Assembly: GCF_000330505.1 (NCBI RefSeq)
Contig: NW_004191832.1
Location: 63,309-127,308, forward strand
Origin: Entamoeba invadens IP1
Taxonomy: Eukaryota > Evosea > Mastigamoebida > Endamoebidae
DNA length: 64,000 nt
Direction: 5' to 3'
Below are positions 32,601 to 43,200 of the stretch, one piece after another. Numbering within the stretch: position 1 is the stretch's first letter; each line of letters opens with the position of its first letter. A program made the translations under genes and the position numbers. The notes below the pieces were generated by a model that was given only the letters and a program-made list of their open reading frames with translations, was not told the DNA's origin and did not search any database.

Positions 32601-33795
32601 TATCCCCGCACTCGTCTTGACCTTCGCACAGAACATTTTAGAGTTAGAAATCACTATGCAATCGACTGAGAGGGTTCTTGAGCTCCAAAAGATCCCCAAA
32701 GAGGAGGTCCCAGAGATTGCCAACAATTATGAAGATGTCCCGAGTACATGGCCTTCAAGTGGGACAATAGAATTGGACGACTACCAATTCAAATATAGAG
32801 AGAACCTTCCATTAGTCTTGAAAGGGGTATCTGTGCACATCCAAGACAAAGAAAAGATAGGGATAGTAGGACGTACGGGGTCTGGGAAGTCGACGATGAT
32901 GGCTGGACTTTTTAGAATTGAGAATCCTGCGGGTGGGCGGATCTTAGTGGACAACATAGACATCATGAAGATACCATTAAAAATTCTTCGAACAAAGATG
33001 TGTATATTACCACAAGAAGCCACAATGTTCAGTGGGACTATTCGAGACAATTTAGACCCAACTTTGAAGAAGACTGAAGAGGACATGCTCCGTGTACTTC
33101 AATTAGTTCATGTCAATAGAAAATTAGATGACCCAGTCACGGAAAATGGAGAGAACTTCTCACTTGGTGAACGACAGATGATATGTATGGCTCGGGCGCT
33201 ACTGAAGAATGCCAAAATCCTTATCATGGACGAGGCTACAGCGTCAATTGATATCCAGACGGACATCATGATCCAAGAAATGGTCAGAACGAACTTCACG
33301 GAATGCACTGTGCTGACTATTGCTCATCGACTCCACTCGATTATGGACGCCACTAAAGTGATGGTCTTCGACAATGGAAAATTAATGGAGAACGACAAAC
33401 CAATCAATTTAATAGAAGATAAAGAAACTATCTTCTCTAATTTAGTTATGCAGTCGGGGTGCCCTGAAGAACTGAAACGACTTGCACTCGGACAGGCGTC
33501 GATTTCGGAAACTCTGAAATCGAAAAATGACCGCGAAAGGATGGAAAACGAACAAGAAAAGAATGATGAAGAAACAATGACAAATACAAGTGAAAAAGAC
33601 ATATTACTTGTGAAACAAAAAGACGCGTTGTCAGACAGTAGTTCAAGCGACAAAGTAAAAGACATCGTTATTGACTTGGACGTCGTGAAGAATAAAAAAG
33701 ACGTACAACTGTTGGCACTGTCACCACTGCCAACTGACACAGATGTTTCGAAAAAAGAGAGATCAAATGATTCATCTTCAACTTCGAGTGACTAG
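29623..33795 (+). CDS. ABC transporter, subfamily C (MRP-type)
   Basis: 1390 aa full transporter, TMD1-NBD1-TMD2-NBD2, of the ABCC/MRP family, which exports conjugated organic anions and drugs. It lacks the extra N-terminal TMD0 of long MRPs. NBD1 has Walker A GSVGSGKSS (about 485), signature LSGGQRQ (about 575) and Walker B IVIFDDPLSAVD, where the catalytic Glu is Asp, as is usual for NBD1 of MRPs. NBD2 has Walker A GRTGSGKST (about 1083), a variant signature FSLGERQ (about 1178) and Walker B ILIMDEATASID with the catalytic Glu intact. The asymmetric site pattern is typical of ABCC. The linker after NBD1 and the C-terminal 110 residues are Lys/Glu/Ser rich. ATG 29623 gives a Ser/Glu-rich cytosolic leader before the first membrane helices (about 120). 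The exact substrate cannot be inferred. Confidence 0.93.
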   Translation: MSDTHSDNTSEKSVKEIEMLEEQTTAPVPLSKTPNIHSSLFSQGDEEERPPKKHPNLFNLFLFRRSVKQIMKGRKGSLNVEDIGEMPSNLDIDGSYGRLLKLWDKESQKKSPSLIKVVIQREFWTILFSFIAICISQTAMLAFPVLLIFIVRWVNSNEPKIWLGFVYAIIVLATQLTDSFTFEFCIKWVFTLSLRIRNGLIGLIFNKALKLNSAGIEDTGKLVNLMSNDAQILVEALPSVILGGAAPIMFVCVFIALGIFVRIWCLIPLGVLIVGLILNALFGQGIGKFYGKFTFWKDKRLGFFGEIIHNIKFVKYNGWEDSMKTRLDKLRKRELIRLVAFGMFKACLITLMVEIGPFMSFLMFLTMVLNKVELDVETVFACMAIFNSIKLPFQSFGFLIACLTTIKVSLTRILNFLKTPEITPNVNSEDLKQQSASQSEENSPQTVSSNNSIELKDVNFNFPNGETAFSCDELNIQKGELVCVLGSVGSGKSSFVLSLLGELERTAGTSTIRGKTSYASQTAWLMNTTIRENITFLSPYDEEKYNSVVYNSCLTRDLQILKGGDMYEVAERGANLSGGQRQRISIARALYSAQDIVIFDDPLSAVDFQVGSFIFEKAMENYLKNKTRIIVTNQTYFIDKADRIIVIENKKIAFNGSLENLKKSDISASQFVKTVTNKKDTKKKEGEKEETVPQDVGASEMEDELREKGRVSWRVYYKYLKYGGIIFFLLAMIPFAMRIGSMITYNLFLSYWSNGINENNKQGDLKWFYAHLYSFAADFVLMYFTITVMLFYGASSSIHLHQNLIKRILGTKLSFFDVTPIGRIVNYFSRDFHLIDSRIPSQIDQFIGQCCAIISVCVIISIASYYLIIVLVVVFIVFMIFHNFFIRSSIEMQRLEGLTRSPIFIHFDQTLLGLSTVRTSNGQDVFMKALIKKMRNNTLAYYTLQMAKIWYSQRLEWLGFTISTLTVLLIVILKSWFTVDTGFAATALMNVTSIPALVLTFAQNILELEITMQSTERVLELQKIPKEEVPEIANNYEDVPSTWPSSGTIELDDYQFKYRENLPLVLKGVSVHIQDKEKIGIVGRTGSGKSTMMAGLFRIENPAGGRILVDNIDIMKIPLKILRTKMCILPQEATMFSGTIRDNLDPTLKKTEEDMLRVLQLVHVNRKLDDPVTENGENFSLGERQMICMARALLKNAKILIMDEATASIDIQTDIMIQEMVRTNFTECTVLTIAHRLHSIMDATKVMVFDNGKLMENDKPINLIEDKETIFSNLVMQSGCPEELKRLALGQASISETLKSKNDRERMENEQEKNDEETMTNTSEKDILLVKQKDALSDSSSSDKVKDIVIDLDVVKNKKDVQLLALSPLPTDTDVSKKERSNDSSSTSSD

Positions 33796-34454
33796 TCACA
33801 TCTGTGGTGACAAGAATTGTTTTTTGATTGATTTTTTTATTGTACATTGCTTGTTAGAATGATACCATTTAGTATAATAAAATATATTATTATTAATAAT
33901 ATAATTTATAGTCAATACTAATACGATTATTTATTATTTATTATTTATTATTTATTATTTATTATTTATTATTTATTATTTATTATTTATTATTTATTAT
34001 TTATTATTTATTATTTATTATTAATTATTAATTATTTATATGAAAAAATAGTTTTAAAGGTTTTTGTGGTTTTTTAAACTATTAATTAATTAATAATAAT
34101 GATACTATTAAATAATAAATATATTATATCTAATAATATAATAATGTAGTAACAAAACTACTTTTAATTATAATACCAATTAACAATTGTTGTTACATTT
34201 TATATAGTATAAAAACAATAATTGAACTATTTTAAAATAAATTAAACTTTATAAATAAATATAATTATACTAAATACTATTATAATACAACCCAAAATTT
34301 ATTATTAAGTAATTAAAGTTTAAAAATAATAATTTAACTATTTAAATTTTTTAAATAATAATTTATAAATTTAGTAATGATTTATAAATCATAAAAATGA
34401 ATTAAAATTTATAAACTATAAAAACATGACAAAATGATGAAAAAAGAAAATCAA
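33796..34454. other. AT-rich convergent 3' region with microsatellite
   Basis: Lies between the 3' ends of the ABCC gene and the minus-strand ABP-120 gene. No gene seen. It includes a 7 bp tandem repeat. Confidence 0.5.
33926..34022. repeat. (TTATTTA)n microsatellite
   Basis: About 13-14 near-perfect tandem copies of a 7 bp unit (TTATTTA), degrading into ATTAATTATTAA on the right. Entirely A/T. Confidence 0.9.
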
Positions 34455-36908
34455 TTAGTTGACTGTTTGTTTGAAAGGAGACCCCTTAATGTGTCTTCTA
34501 TTCAACTTGCAGTTAATGAAGTACTTTCCTTTCACAGCGGGCAAAGTATAAGAAATGAAGTACTTTCCTTCTCCGAGGTGTTTTACGACGATAGTTTGAC
34601 CTTCGACCTTACCTTCTGGTCCTTCCAAGTCGACAGCGAATTTTGCTTTTCCGTCTGCCTGGACTTGTCCTCTTCTATTTTTGGCTTGAATAACAAAGCA
34701 GAAGTTTTCAACACCGGTCTCATCTGGATCGGCGTCTTCTTCGATGTCCAAGTAATATGGTGACTTGGCGACCTTTTCTTTATTCAATGTGACTTTGACT
34801 CTGACTTGACCGGCTTCAGCCTTATAATGGACTTCATAAGTGCCATCTTCCTTATCGACTACAGTGCATGGGATCCCTCCTTTTTCTTTTTGAGCGACTT
34901 TTTTGCCTTCAATCTCTTTGTTTTCTTCTTGTTGCTCTTCTTGAACGGCTGGGACTTCTTCGCCCTCTTCGTGCAAGATAGCGAAGTCCTCGTCGACTTC
35001 TCCTTCCTTCTCTTCTTCAGAAGAGTCTGATGAGGAGCTTGAACTGGACTCCTTCTTCTCTTTCTTCTTCTTTTTATCAGACTCTTTGACTTGATCGATG
35101 ACGACTTGGAATGGATGTCCACCATTCTTGACGTCTTCACCTTTATAGTCTTTAGCTGTGATAACAAAGACGTTATCAACTTGATCATTTGGTCTTTCAA
35201 TTCCTTGTCCAGTGACAGTGCATTTCTTCGCAGAGACTCCGTCAAGGATTTCAGGATGATAGACAGATCCTTTAATGTCTTTGAACTCTTCTGGGTTCTC
35301 TGGGTCTTTCAATTGGACGGTAACGTCATAGACACCTGGGACTTTAGCTTTGTACTTGACATCATACTTCCCGTTTCCTCTATCAATCACTTTTGGCTTC
35401 TGTTCCTTTCCTTCTGGGTTCTTGACAACGACAACAAATGTGTCGCCTCCCTTCTCGCACTTTTTGCCTTCCGGGGTGACTCCCTGGATTCTGAAGACGG
35501 GGCTTTTGTCAATGGAAATGTTGCCATCGACTCCCGGGCCAAAGGCGTATGACTCTCCAATGCAAGCGGTGGTTGGGTCTTGGAAGACTTTGCATTTGTA
35601 TGGAGCGTCCTTGATAGCCTTTCCGTCCAAAGTAATGAAGACGGTATCAATGCCTGGGACTGGGGTATAGCTTCCCGTGTATGTTCCATCTTCATTGTTC
35701 TTAATTTCAACTGGAAGTTCTTCTCCTTTAGGATCTCTGACAATCACTTTGAAGTCTTCTGTTGAGGATGGGACGGGGACATTCGCTTTGTTAACAGAGT
35801 GAATGACAAACTCAACGGGGCCTGTGCCTGCATTGCACTCTTGTACACCAGCACCGTCAGCATATGTATAAGTCGGATCGGCTTTGGCGGGGTTAATAAG
35901 TGCTTCACATGGTGACTGCTTAAGTTGCTTGTCTTCATAAAAGACTTCAACTTTGTGTTTGCCCGGGACCTGTGGGATGTATGTCATATCATATGTGCCA
36001 TTCCCATTGTCTTTCACTTCGACTGGAACTTCATTGCCATTGGGATCAGTGACTTTACCAATAAAGTTGTGTCCACCTTCAGTAATGTTGTTGCCCATCT
36101 TGTTAACAGCAATCACTTTGAATGTGTCCGGTACTAACACTTCACCAGTCTTAATGCCTTCTCCTTCAATAATACACTTCTCGGTGTCCGGAGTCTTCTT
36201 CATCATCATATCATTCAACATCTTCTCCTTTTCAGCCTCGTAGTGTCTGAAGTAAGAGACATAAGCCATGACAGACAAGTCATCTGGTTCAGGAAGTGCC
36301 ATATCCGCTGCATCAATGATGGCGGGGATGTTCATCTTGTCTTCAGCAATTTGTTGGCCATATTTAATACGTTCAGCTCCAGTCTCTTTGTTCTCAGACT
36401 CACCCATATCGATGAATTCTGGTTCTAAAGCTTTGATGAGTTCATTCAATGTATCACCTGTGTTCCAGTCACTCTTGAAATTGGTGATCTTCTTTGGCGC
36501 AATTTTAGAATTGACCCAGTCCAAAAGTGCTTGTGTTGACGCATCCATCTTATTTGCAGCAATTTGATACTTCAAAATTAACACCCAAAGAAGTCCAAGA
36601 ATCAACTTCAAGTCACCTTCAAAGATGTTTTGTGCATCAATGTTGACCAACTTAATACCATCAGCTACAATGAACTTGAGTGCTTGTTCCAAGTTCTCTA
36701 ATTTTGCGATTTTCATCTTTGGTTGTTTGTTGAACTTGAAACTGACTTTCTTCTTGGTGAGTGCTTCAAACAAAGAAATGAGGATGATACCGTCGCTCAA
36801 ATCCTTTTCAACATCGTTGATCACATAAGTGCCAGCCAACTGGACATTGGCCCACTTTGTGAATGTCTTCTTTTGGGTCATAACCCATTGCGGTTGCTTC
36901 TCAGCCAT
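34455..36908 (-). CDS. ABP-120/gelation-factor-like filamin, long paralogue
   Basis: 817 aa actin cross-linker. Residues about 10-225 contain two calponin-homology domains forming an actin-binding module (first block begins VMTQKKTFTKWANVQLAGTY). A rod of about five filamin-type Ig repeats follows, each recognisable by DNGNGTYDMTYIPQVPGKHKV-like strands (NGTY, DGTY, NGKY, DGTY, EGKY) and an SPF/SPY/SPC element. The fourth repeat is interrupted by a charged, serine-rich insert (SSSSSSDSSEEEKEGEVDED) flanked by Lys-rich sequence, probably a flexible phospho-target segment. The last repeat should mediate dimerisation, as in Dictyostelium ABP-120. The N-terminal 229 residues appear identical to those of the paralogue at 38319, which runs in the opposite direction. 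Cytoplasmic; acts in pseudopods and phagocytosis in related amoebae. Confidence 0.93.
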   Translation of the reverse strand: MAEKQPQWVMTQKKTFTKWANVQLAGTYVINDVEKDLSDGIILISLFEALTKKKVSFKFNKQPKMKIAKLENLEQALKFIVADGIKLVNIDAQNIFEGDLKLILGLLWVLILKYQIAANKMDASTQALLDWVNSKIAPKKITNFKSDWNTGDTLNELIKALEPEFIDMGESENKETGAERIKYGQQIAEDKMNIPAIIDAADMALPEPDDLSVMAYVSYFRHYEAEKEKMLNDMMMKKTPDTEKCIIEGEGIKTGEVLVPDTFKVIAVNKMGNNITEGGHNFIGKVTDPNGNEVPVEVKDNGNGTYDMTYIPQVPGKHKVEVFYEDKQLKQSPCEALINPAKADPTYTYADGAGVQECNAGTGPVEFVIHSVNKANVPVPSSTEDFKVIVRDPKGEELPVEIKNNEDGTYTGSYTPVPGIDTVFITLDGKAIKDAPYKCKVFQDPTTACIGESYAFGPGVDGNISIDKSPVFRIQGVTPEGKKCEKGGDTFVVVVKNPEGKEQKPKVIDRGNGKYDVKYKAKVPGVYDVTVQLKDPENPEEFKDIKGSVYHPEILDGVSAKKCTVTGQGIERPNDQVDNVFVITAKDYKGEDVKNGGHPFQVVIDQVKESDKKKKKEKKESSSSSSSDSSEEEKEGEVDEDFAILHEEGEEVPAVQEEQQEENKEIEGKKVAQKEKGGIPCTVVDKEDGTYEVHYKAEAGQVRVKVTLNKEKVAKSPYYLDIEEDADPDETGVENFCFVIQAKNRRGQVQADGKAKFAVDLEGPEGKVEGQTIVVKHLGEGKYFISYTLPAVKGKYFINCKLNRRHIKGSPFKQTVN

Positions 36909-36948
36909 TTTTTGTGTGTTTTTTAGAGTTGAAACTTTTATAGATGCT
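36229..36948 (-). repeat. Arm 1 of inverted gene duplication (filamin CH domains plus promoter)
   Basis: 720 bp identical by my segment checks to 38279-38998 in reverse complement. It covers 40 bp upstream of the ATG and the coding region for both CH domains. The identity stops abruptly within the codons after RHYEAEK, and again at AGCATC upstream. Confidence 0.9.
36935..36943 (-). promoter_or_regulatory. TATA-like element of long ABP-120 gene
   Basis: CTATAAAAG on the minus strand, 27-35 bp before the ATG, inside the duplicated arm. It is identical in the paralogue, so both genes appear to share the same core promoter. Confidence 0.4.
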
Positions 36949-38278
36949 GTCTTATTATTTTTGGTCTTTAATTAGTTCACGGCCCATTTTTTAGTTGAAA
37001 AGCAGTTTCACCTCTTCTTTTCTTTTACACGTGTCGACAAATGCAACAAAAGCAAATTTTATTTTTCTCTTTTGTTTTTGGTTTATTTCAAATGAACTTG
37101 TATGTTTTGAATCACTTTTGTAGGTTGTATTACCGACATTATATCACTTTTCTTTACCACATGGAAAGATAGAAGTTAACACAGAAGAAATGAGTTATTT
37201 TTAAGCCAGTTTTTATGTTCATTCGTTCATTGGAGGCGGAAATATGAGATTTGTGGTAAATGCGTATCAAATGTTCAAAAAAAGCCCATTTCAGCACTTT
37301 TATCTTTTTGAGGTGGATTTTTATTGAAGTGAATTTTTTTCATTTGAGTTGAAAATGTAATAGCACTATAGTATTGTTATTTTATTATTAGTCAATAGTA
37401 ATATCTATGTAAATGAACAACAACAAATACCAAATTTGGAAGATTTTGTTTAGCCACGTTGTATCAGAAATGATAAAATGCAGAAATGTTTTAATTAAAC
37501 GAAGTCAATGCAAAATGATTATTTAAAACGCAATTTACTGAGTAAAATTGCAAATTTGATTATTCAATACCATTCAAAAATCAAAGAATCAATTCAAATC
37601 ATTACCAACACTATTTTTAATGCAAATAGTTGCAAGCAAATTGAAACGAAATGCAGGAAATACCAGTCATAAACGAAATATAGAGTCATTTGCAACACGT
37701 TGTCTGGTCTGTAACGTTGTCTGCCGATTTTTAGACCATTATAAATGGAATATTTCGGGAATTTTTTTGAATAACCCCAAAATCATTGTTTCAATATTTT
37801 TCTTGTTTTTTTCATCTTTACCTAATTCCCGTTTTTTTAAAACAAAAATCAATTATTTTTTGTCAAAAAGACAACGTTTGGGGAACAGACAACGTTTATC
37901 GACTGACTCTAAGTAAAAGAATCGACTTGATTGACCATAAACAAAAAGTGAAAAAAAGCAAAACACCATTTTTGTGCTCTATGTAAAACGAAAAAATACA
38001 ACTCATTTGTTATGTCCGAAAAGATATAAAATAACGGGAATGGTCTACTCTTCATTTTCACTCACAAATATATATTTTATAAAATAACCAGATTAAACAA
38101 TTTGTCTCTATTTATCCATTTTTGAATATTAACCGTGTAAAAGACAATGTAAGTGACCCAAAAGGACATTTTTAATACCAATCTTAACCTCCGTGTTAAC
38201 AAACTCTAATCTAAATAAATGAACTTTATAATCAACGTGTCACCGTATTAGCCGTTTTTTTAAAAAAAAGTTGGATAG
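36949..38278. other. Divergent intergenic region between filamin paralogues
   Basis: 1.33 kb without a gene, forming the spacer of the inverted duplication. It contains a MITE at 37683-37909. Near 38035, AACGGGAATGG is followed by ACTCTTC; similar wording occurs upstream of CSN5 near 47245-47263 in reverse complement. Confidence 0.5.
37683..37909. mobile_element. MITE, GAGTC family, copy 2
   Basis: 227 bp element starting GAGTCATTTGC and ending GACTGACTC, flanked by TA. The ends carry two AACGTTGTC-type repeats on each side (ACACGTTGTC, TAACGTTGTC; inverted on the right). It is clearly related to 20544-20769 in length, termini and internal repeats but more diverged, so the family has been active at different times. 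Confidence 0.8.
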
Positions 38279-38998
38279 AGCATCTATAAAAGTTTCAACT
38301 CTAAAAAACACACAAAAAATGGCTGAGAAGCAACCGCAATGGGTTATGACCCAAAAGAAGACATTCACAAAGTGGGCCAATGTCCAGTTGGCTGGCACTT
38401 ATGTGATCAACGATGTTGAAAAGGATTTGAGCGACGGTATCATCCTCATTTCTTTGTTTGAAGCACTCACCAAGAAGAAAGTCAGTTTCAAGTTCAACAA
38501 ACAACCAAAGATGAAAATCGCAAAATTAGAGAACTTGGAACAAGCACTCAAGTTCATTGTAGCTGATGGTATTAAGTTGGTCAACATTGATGCACAAAAC
38601 ATCTTTGAAGGTGACTTGAAGTTGATTCTTGGACTTCTTTGGGTGTTAATTTTGAAGTATCAAATTGCTGCAAATAAGATGGATGCGTCAACACAAGCAC
38701 TTTTGGACTGGGTCAATTCTAAAATTGCGCCAAAGAAGATCACCAATTTCAAGAGTGACTGGAACACAGGTGATACATTGAATGAACTCATCAAAGCTTT
38801 AGAACCAGAATTCATCGATATGGGTGAGTCTGAGAACAAAGAGACTGGAGCTGAACGTATTAAATATGGCCAACAAATTGCTGAAGACAAGATGAACATC
38901 CCCGCCATCATTGATGCAGCGGATATGGCACTTCCTGAACCAGATGACTTGTCTGTCATGGCTTATGTCTCTTACTTCAGACACTACGAGGCTGAAAA
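38279..38998 (+). repeat. Arm 2 of inverted gene duplication (filamin CH domains plus promoter)
   Basis: Reverse complement of 36229-36948, identical at synonymous positions wherever I compared it (start region, 38390-38570, 38868-38927, end). Confidence 0.9.
38284..38292 (+). promoter_or_regulatory. TATA-like element of short ABP-120 gene
   Basis: CTATAAAAG, 27-35 bp before the ATG at 38319, identical to the element of the divergent paralogue. Confidence 0.4.
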
Positions 38999-39938
38999 AG
39001 CCAAAACAGCAGCGGACCCAGCAAAGACATATGCTGAAGGTCCCGGTGTAGAAGGTGGGTGCAAGACATGTGACACTGCGAAGTTTGTCGTACACGCTTT
39101 GAAGTCGAATGGCGCTCCATACACATTAGAGAAAGTACCATTTGAAGTGAAAATCACTGATCCTGAAGGCAAAGAGATTGAGCCTAAGGTAGAGAGAGGT
39201 GAGAATGGGTTATTTAATGTTGATTATATGCCAACGAAGCCTGGGAAGTACAATGTCTCTGTCTGCATTCAAAGTGCGGAGACTAATAAAATCGAGCCCA
39301 TTAAAGGGTCTCCATATACTCCAGAGATCTTAGCTGGTATTAGTGGAGCCAACTGTTTAGTTAGTGGACCCGGTGTAGATGGTGGTGATGAGTTAGATGA
39401 CTGCAACGATGCCGAATTTACTATTCAAGCCAAAGACATTGAAGGCAATGAAATCAAAGAAGGAGGTGCCGAGTTTGAAGTGAAAGTCCATGACCCAAGT
39501 GGGGAAGACATGGAATGTGAAGTGAAGGATAACGGCGATGGGACTTATTCATGTAAATATGCCCCAGACTGCCCGGGTGTCTATTCAGTCGATATCGATT
39601 TGAAGAATGACACTCACGACAAAGTCGGGAAAGCTCCTTATGAAGTCTCCGTTGGCGAAGGTGTCGATAACAACTCAACTGGTGTCGATTTCTTCCAATT
39701 CACTATCAACGCTCGTACTAAAAAGGGACAAGCTGTCAAACCAGGTAATGCTACTTTCTCAGTCAAAATCGTCCACGAAAGCGGAACTGAAATCCCTCAG
39801 GAAAATATCAAAATCGAAAATTTGGAGGAGGCCAAGTATCGCGTCACTTACAAAACCGGTGAGACTGGCGACTATACTATTCACTGCTTGTTGAATAACA
39901 GAGACATTAAGGGTTCGCCTTGGGTCCAGACTTGCTAA
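38319..39938 (+). CDS. ABP-120/gelation-factor-like filamin, short paralogue
   Basis: 539 aa. I choose the ATG at 38319 because the upstream in-frame extension starts with TTG and this ATG matches the paralogue. It has two calponin-homology domains (about 10-225) that appear identical to those of the long gene, then three filamin repeats with ENGLFNVDYMPTKPGKYNV, DGTYSCKYAPDCPGVYSV and EAKYRVTYKTGETGDYTI as their core strands, and SPY/APY/SPW closing motifs. It lacks the Ser/acidic insert. The shorter rod implies tighter actin cross-links or bundles if the last repeat dimerises as in ABP-120. Beyond residue 229 the two proteins are clearly different in sequence, so only the actin-binding half is being kept the same. 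Confidence 0.93.
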   Translation: MAEKQPQWVMTQKKTFTKWANVQLAGTYVINDVEKDLSDGIILISLFEALTKKKVSFKFNKQPKMKIAKLENLEQALKFIVADGIKLVNIDAQNIFEGDLKLILGLLWVLILKYQIAANKMDASTQALLDWVNSKIAPKKITNFKSDWNTGDTLNELIKALEPEFIDMGESENKETGAERIKYGQQIAEDKMNIPAIIDAADMALPEPDDLSVMAYVSYFRHYEAEKAKTAADPAKTYAEGPGVEGGCKTCDTAKFVVHALKSNGAPYTLEKVPFEVKITDPEGKEIEPKVERGENGLFNVDYMPTKPGKYNVSVCIQSAETNKIEPIKGSPYTPEILAGISGANCLVSGPGVDGGDELDDCNDAEFTIQAKDIEGNEIKEGGAEFEVKVHDPSGEDMECEVKDNGDGTYSCKYAPDCPGVYSVDIDLKNDTHDKVGKAPYEVSVGEGVDNNSTGVDFFQFTINARTKKGQAVKPGNATFSVKIVHESGTEIPQENIKIENLEEAKYRVTYKTGETGDYTIHCLLNNRDIKGSPWVQTC

Positions 39939-40297
39939 TTTGTCCTCATTGATTCTTTCTTCAATTTATTCGTCTTGTAATGGTTCATCTAGTACTTTTT
40001 TTAATAAAACGACTTTAATTAAACTTATAGTTTTAATAATTATTAAGTCTATTTATTACCATTAAATTATTATTTAATTATTATTATTATAGTATTACAA
40101 TTACAATATTATTATTAAATTATTACTAATTAATTACTATAATCAAACTATTGTTTTTTAATTATTAGTATTAAACTATTATTATTAAACTATTTTAACT
40201 TGTTTGTTATTAGTAATATTAATAATTACTAATTAATTATTAATATTAAACTATTTTAAATGGTTTGTTATCAAACAGAAGTAATTCAAGTCAATTT
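39939..40297. other. AT-rich convergent 3' region
   Basis: No gene seen. Made of ATTATTAAT-type low-complexity sequence between two convergent genes. Confidence 0.5.
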
Positions 40298-43200
40298 TCA
40301 AATCTTCTTTATTTTAGGGTCTATGGGATACATCTTAGCTTCAAAGTATAATTGCGCACTTGCTTTTGGCCCAATGACATCTCGACGTGTAGTATGTAAG
40401 ATGACAATGACAGACTTGTTCCGTATCTTTTCAAGTTGTTGACCAGAGACTTTCCCTTTAAATTCAAACATGTCACCATCATCTCTCACATTTCTTGAAA
40501 GTGTGACTTCAAAGGCACTCTCTGCACTTTCACCGATTTGAATAGCAACAGCAAACATCAGAATGTCTTTGTGCTTGCCCACATTTTTGTTTATCAAAGT
40601 CTTTGAGACTGTCACTTCGACATCAATTTGTTTAATGAAGAACCCTTTCTCCTCTTTTAAGTCGAGTTTGAGTATTTCGCCGTCTAAAACCCTCTTGAAG
40701 ACTGTTCTGTAATTGCTCAACACGTTTCTGATATACCCATTTGCGTACTTCAGAATCGTGTACGTCGCGCTTTGTTGGAACTTCTTTGAAAGCAAGAAAT
40801 AGACAAACTTGACTCCATCCTTTGTGAACTTCTTATCTAAATCGTACAGATTGATTTCTTTCGCTATTTTCACGATGTTGTCGTCGCGAATGAGCGCGCC
40901 GCCAAGTCGCTTAAATTCCTTGACGGCGTACTCTATCGCGTTTTTGTCGTTAAAAAAGACCAAAAAGTTCTGCCAGTCGACGTGGATGTTTTTCGAGATG
41001 TATCGCATTCTTTTAAGTAAATCTATGATACCATCATATCCGTCGTCGGAGACTCGAGTTAAGTGTATTACATACTCCCCTTCCCCGTCACTTTCTTGTA
41101 TCACAACATTGGCGATGAACGGCGTTTTAGTGATTGTGACTTCAGACCTTCGTTCTAAAAGTGACTCTGTTAAGCTAGGAGTAGCCATTGTACTCTCTGG
41201 AGTTCTTGTAACAGTAAACACAGTAGTCTTTTTGTCTTTCATTTCAGTCACTGTGACATTGTAATATTGAGCTAAGTGATATACAAAGAACGAAAAGAGT
41301 ACACTCTTCCCAGAAATAATAAGAGAAGGCTCTACTGCTTGTGTCAAATACTCCCGTAAAGCACTCTCAAATGTCTTTCCAAGTTTCCCAACAGACTCGA
41401 GTAAGACTAACATCCATAACGGATACTTCACCTTTCTCTCTGGGATATTGTACACTACTACTTGACACTCTTCCCCACACTCTAACACTTTCTCTACATA
41501 TGGATGAGCCTTACACCCACCACATTTCTCGACGCTCTTGCGCTTCCCACACTTACACGTATACTCGACATATTCTTCACATACTGTTTCAGGGCATAAA
41601 GATGTGCCATGACATGGTAATGTACATAAGTGATTGCAATACATCTTTTTCCGCCCACATCGATAAGGACACGGGTATGTCACACATTCTGTACTATTCT
41701 CTACTACACTTATTGGCTCAACACAACACCCAGAGTGACACACTCGTTGGCAGAAATGGACTCCACAACTCATCGGCTTCAAACACTTCTCGCCACATGA
41801 AGCAGATTCTATGTAACAACACACACGCACTCGTCCCTTCCCACAAAAACACTTTTTCTCAACAAGTTCAGTGCATTTCGGACACTCCCCAAAGTGGCAC
41901 TTGTGGTTCTCAGACTTGTGTCCACAGGGTCGGACTTTTTCACATAAATAATTGCACTGTGGGGGCTGCGTGCCACATAACACCGGCGGACTGATTTGAG
42001 TTTTACCACAAGCACACGTCAGTGGTGTTAAAAGGACTTGCCGACATTGCGGACACTTCTTCTTCCCATGACACAACTCGCGACAGATATGCCCACATGG
42101 AAGTGTCTTCCCACAGAATTCAAAGCACGTGTGAATGTCGGAAGTACTATTTCCTCTCCCAGGACAACACTTTCTTTGACATTTATGAACTCCACACGAC
42201 AGTAGAGTCCCACACACTTCATCACAATTGGGAACTTCCTCTCCACATTTCACTACAAACTCCTTCGCACCACACGGACACTTTTTAATCTCCGTGTGAC
42301 TACATACACACTCTCCATAATGGCATTCTAATATACAATTATGACCACATGGTAATCCTCGACCACACACTTTGTGACATACAGGAAGCGCGTCAAGACA
42401 TGTTCTTCTTTCAACATGAACAGCTCCACACGCACACTTTGTGATGGATATTGGGGTTGGACAGTCACCACATGGTCCTGAATGACACGGTCTTTGACAG
42501 TAATGATTCCCACACGACAAGACACGCCCACACACTTTATCACACGAGAAATACCCCTTTGTGACTGAATCGCAAATCACCTCACCACAACACAAATCCT
42601 TTTCACTCCGTCCACAGTAACACGTCTTGTGGACCTTCGCAGGACACGTCGGACACTTCCCAGAGTGACACAAAGCAGTGCATACGTGTCCACATGGAAG
42701 AGGCTTTAAACACATGTTACCACAGGAACGTGAGGACTCCTCATCACAACACCCCAACTGTATTTGGTTCCGTCCACAGAAGCACGTCACAGTCTTCCCT
42801 CCGGCGGTGCAAGGACCTTCTTATAAGTTTTGTTCTATAACACATTTATTAATAATGTATGGTTTTGTTATAGAACATTAATTAATAAAATATAGTTTTG
42901 TTCAAAACCATACTTTATTAGTAAAATTATAGTTAAATATAGAACAAACCACAGGGACCAGGATGGCACTTTGCAGTGCATGGGTGCTTGCACGAAGTCC
43001 CAACACGCAGTTTACCACAGATGTCGCCACAGCAGTGAGCAGACTCAAATCGCGACCCATCAGTGTGTTTCCCACAATAACATGAAGGCTTTGGTGGCGA
43101 TGAAAATTGAAGCCGACAGACGGGACACGACCAACTCGGCTTGTCTGTCGCCCAATTCGAAACACACTGGAAGTGCACAACAGTATAGCATCGAGGACAT

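Noticed and set aside
33926..34022. Regular short repeats that could suggest a CRISPR-like array
   Set aside because: The unit is 7 bp, contiguous and pure A/T with no spacers: a microsatellite.
41341..41994. 217 aa plus-strand frame rich in His/Thr/Ser
   Set aside because: Antisense shadow of the Cys-rich NF-X1 fingers on the minus strand.
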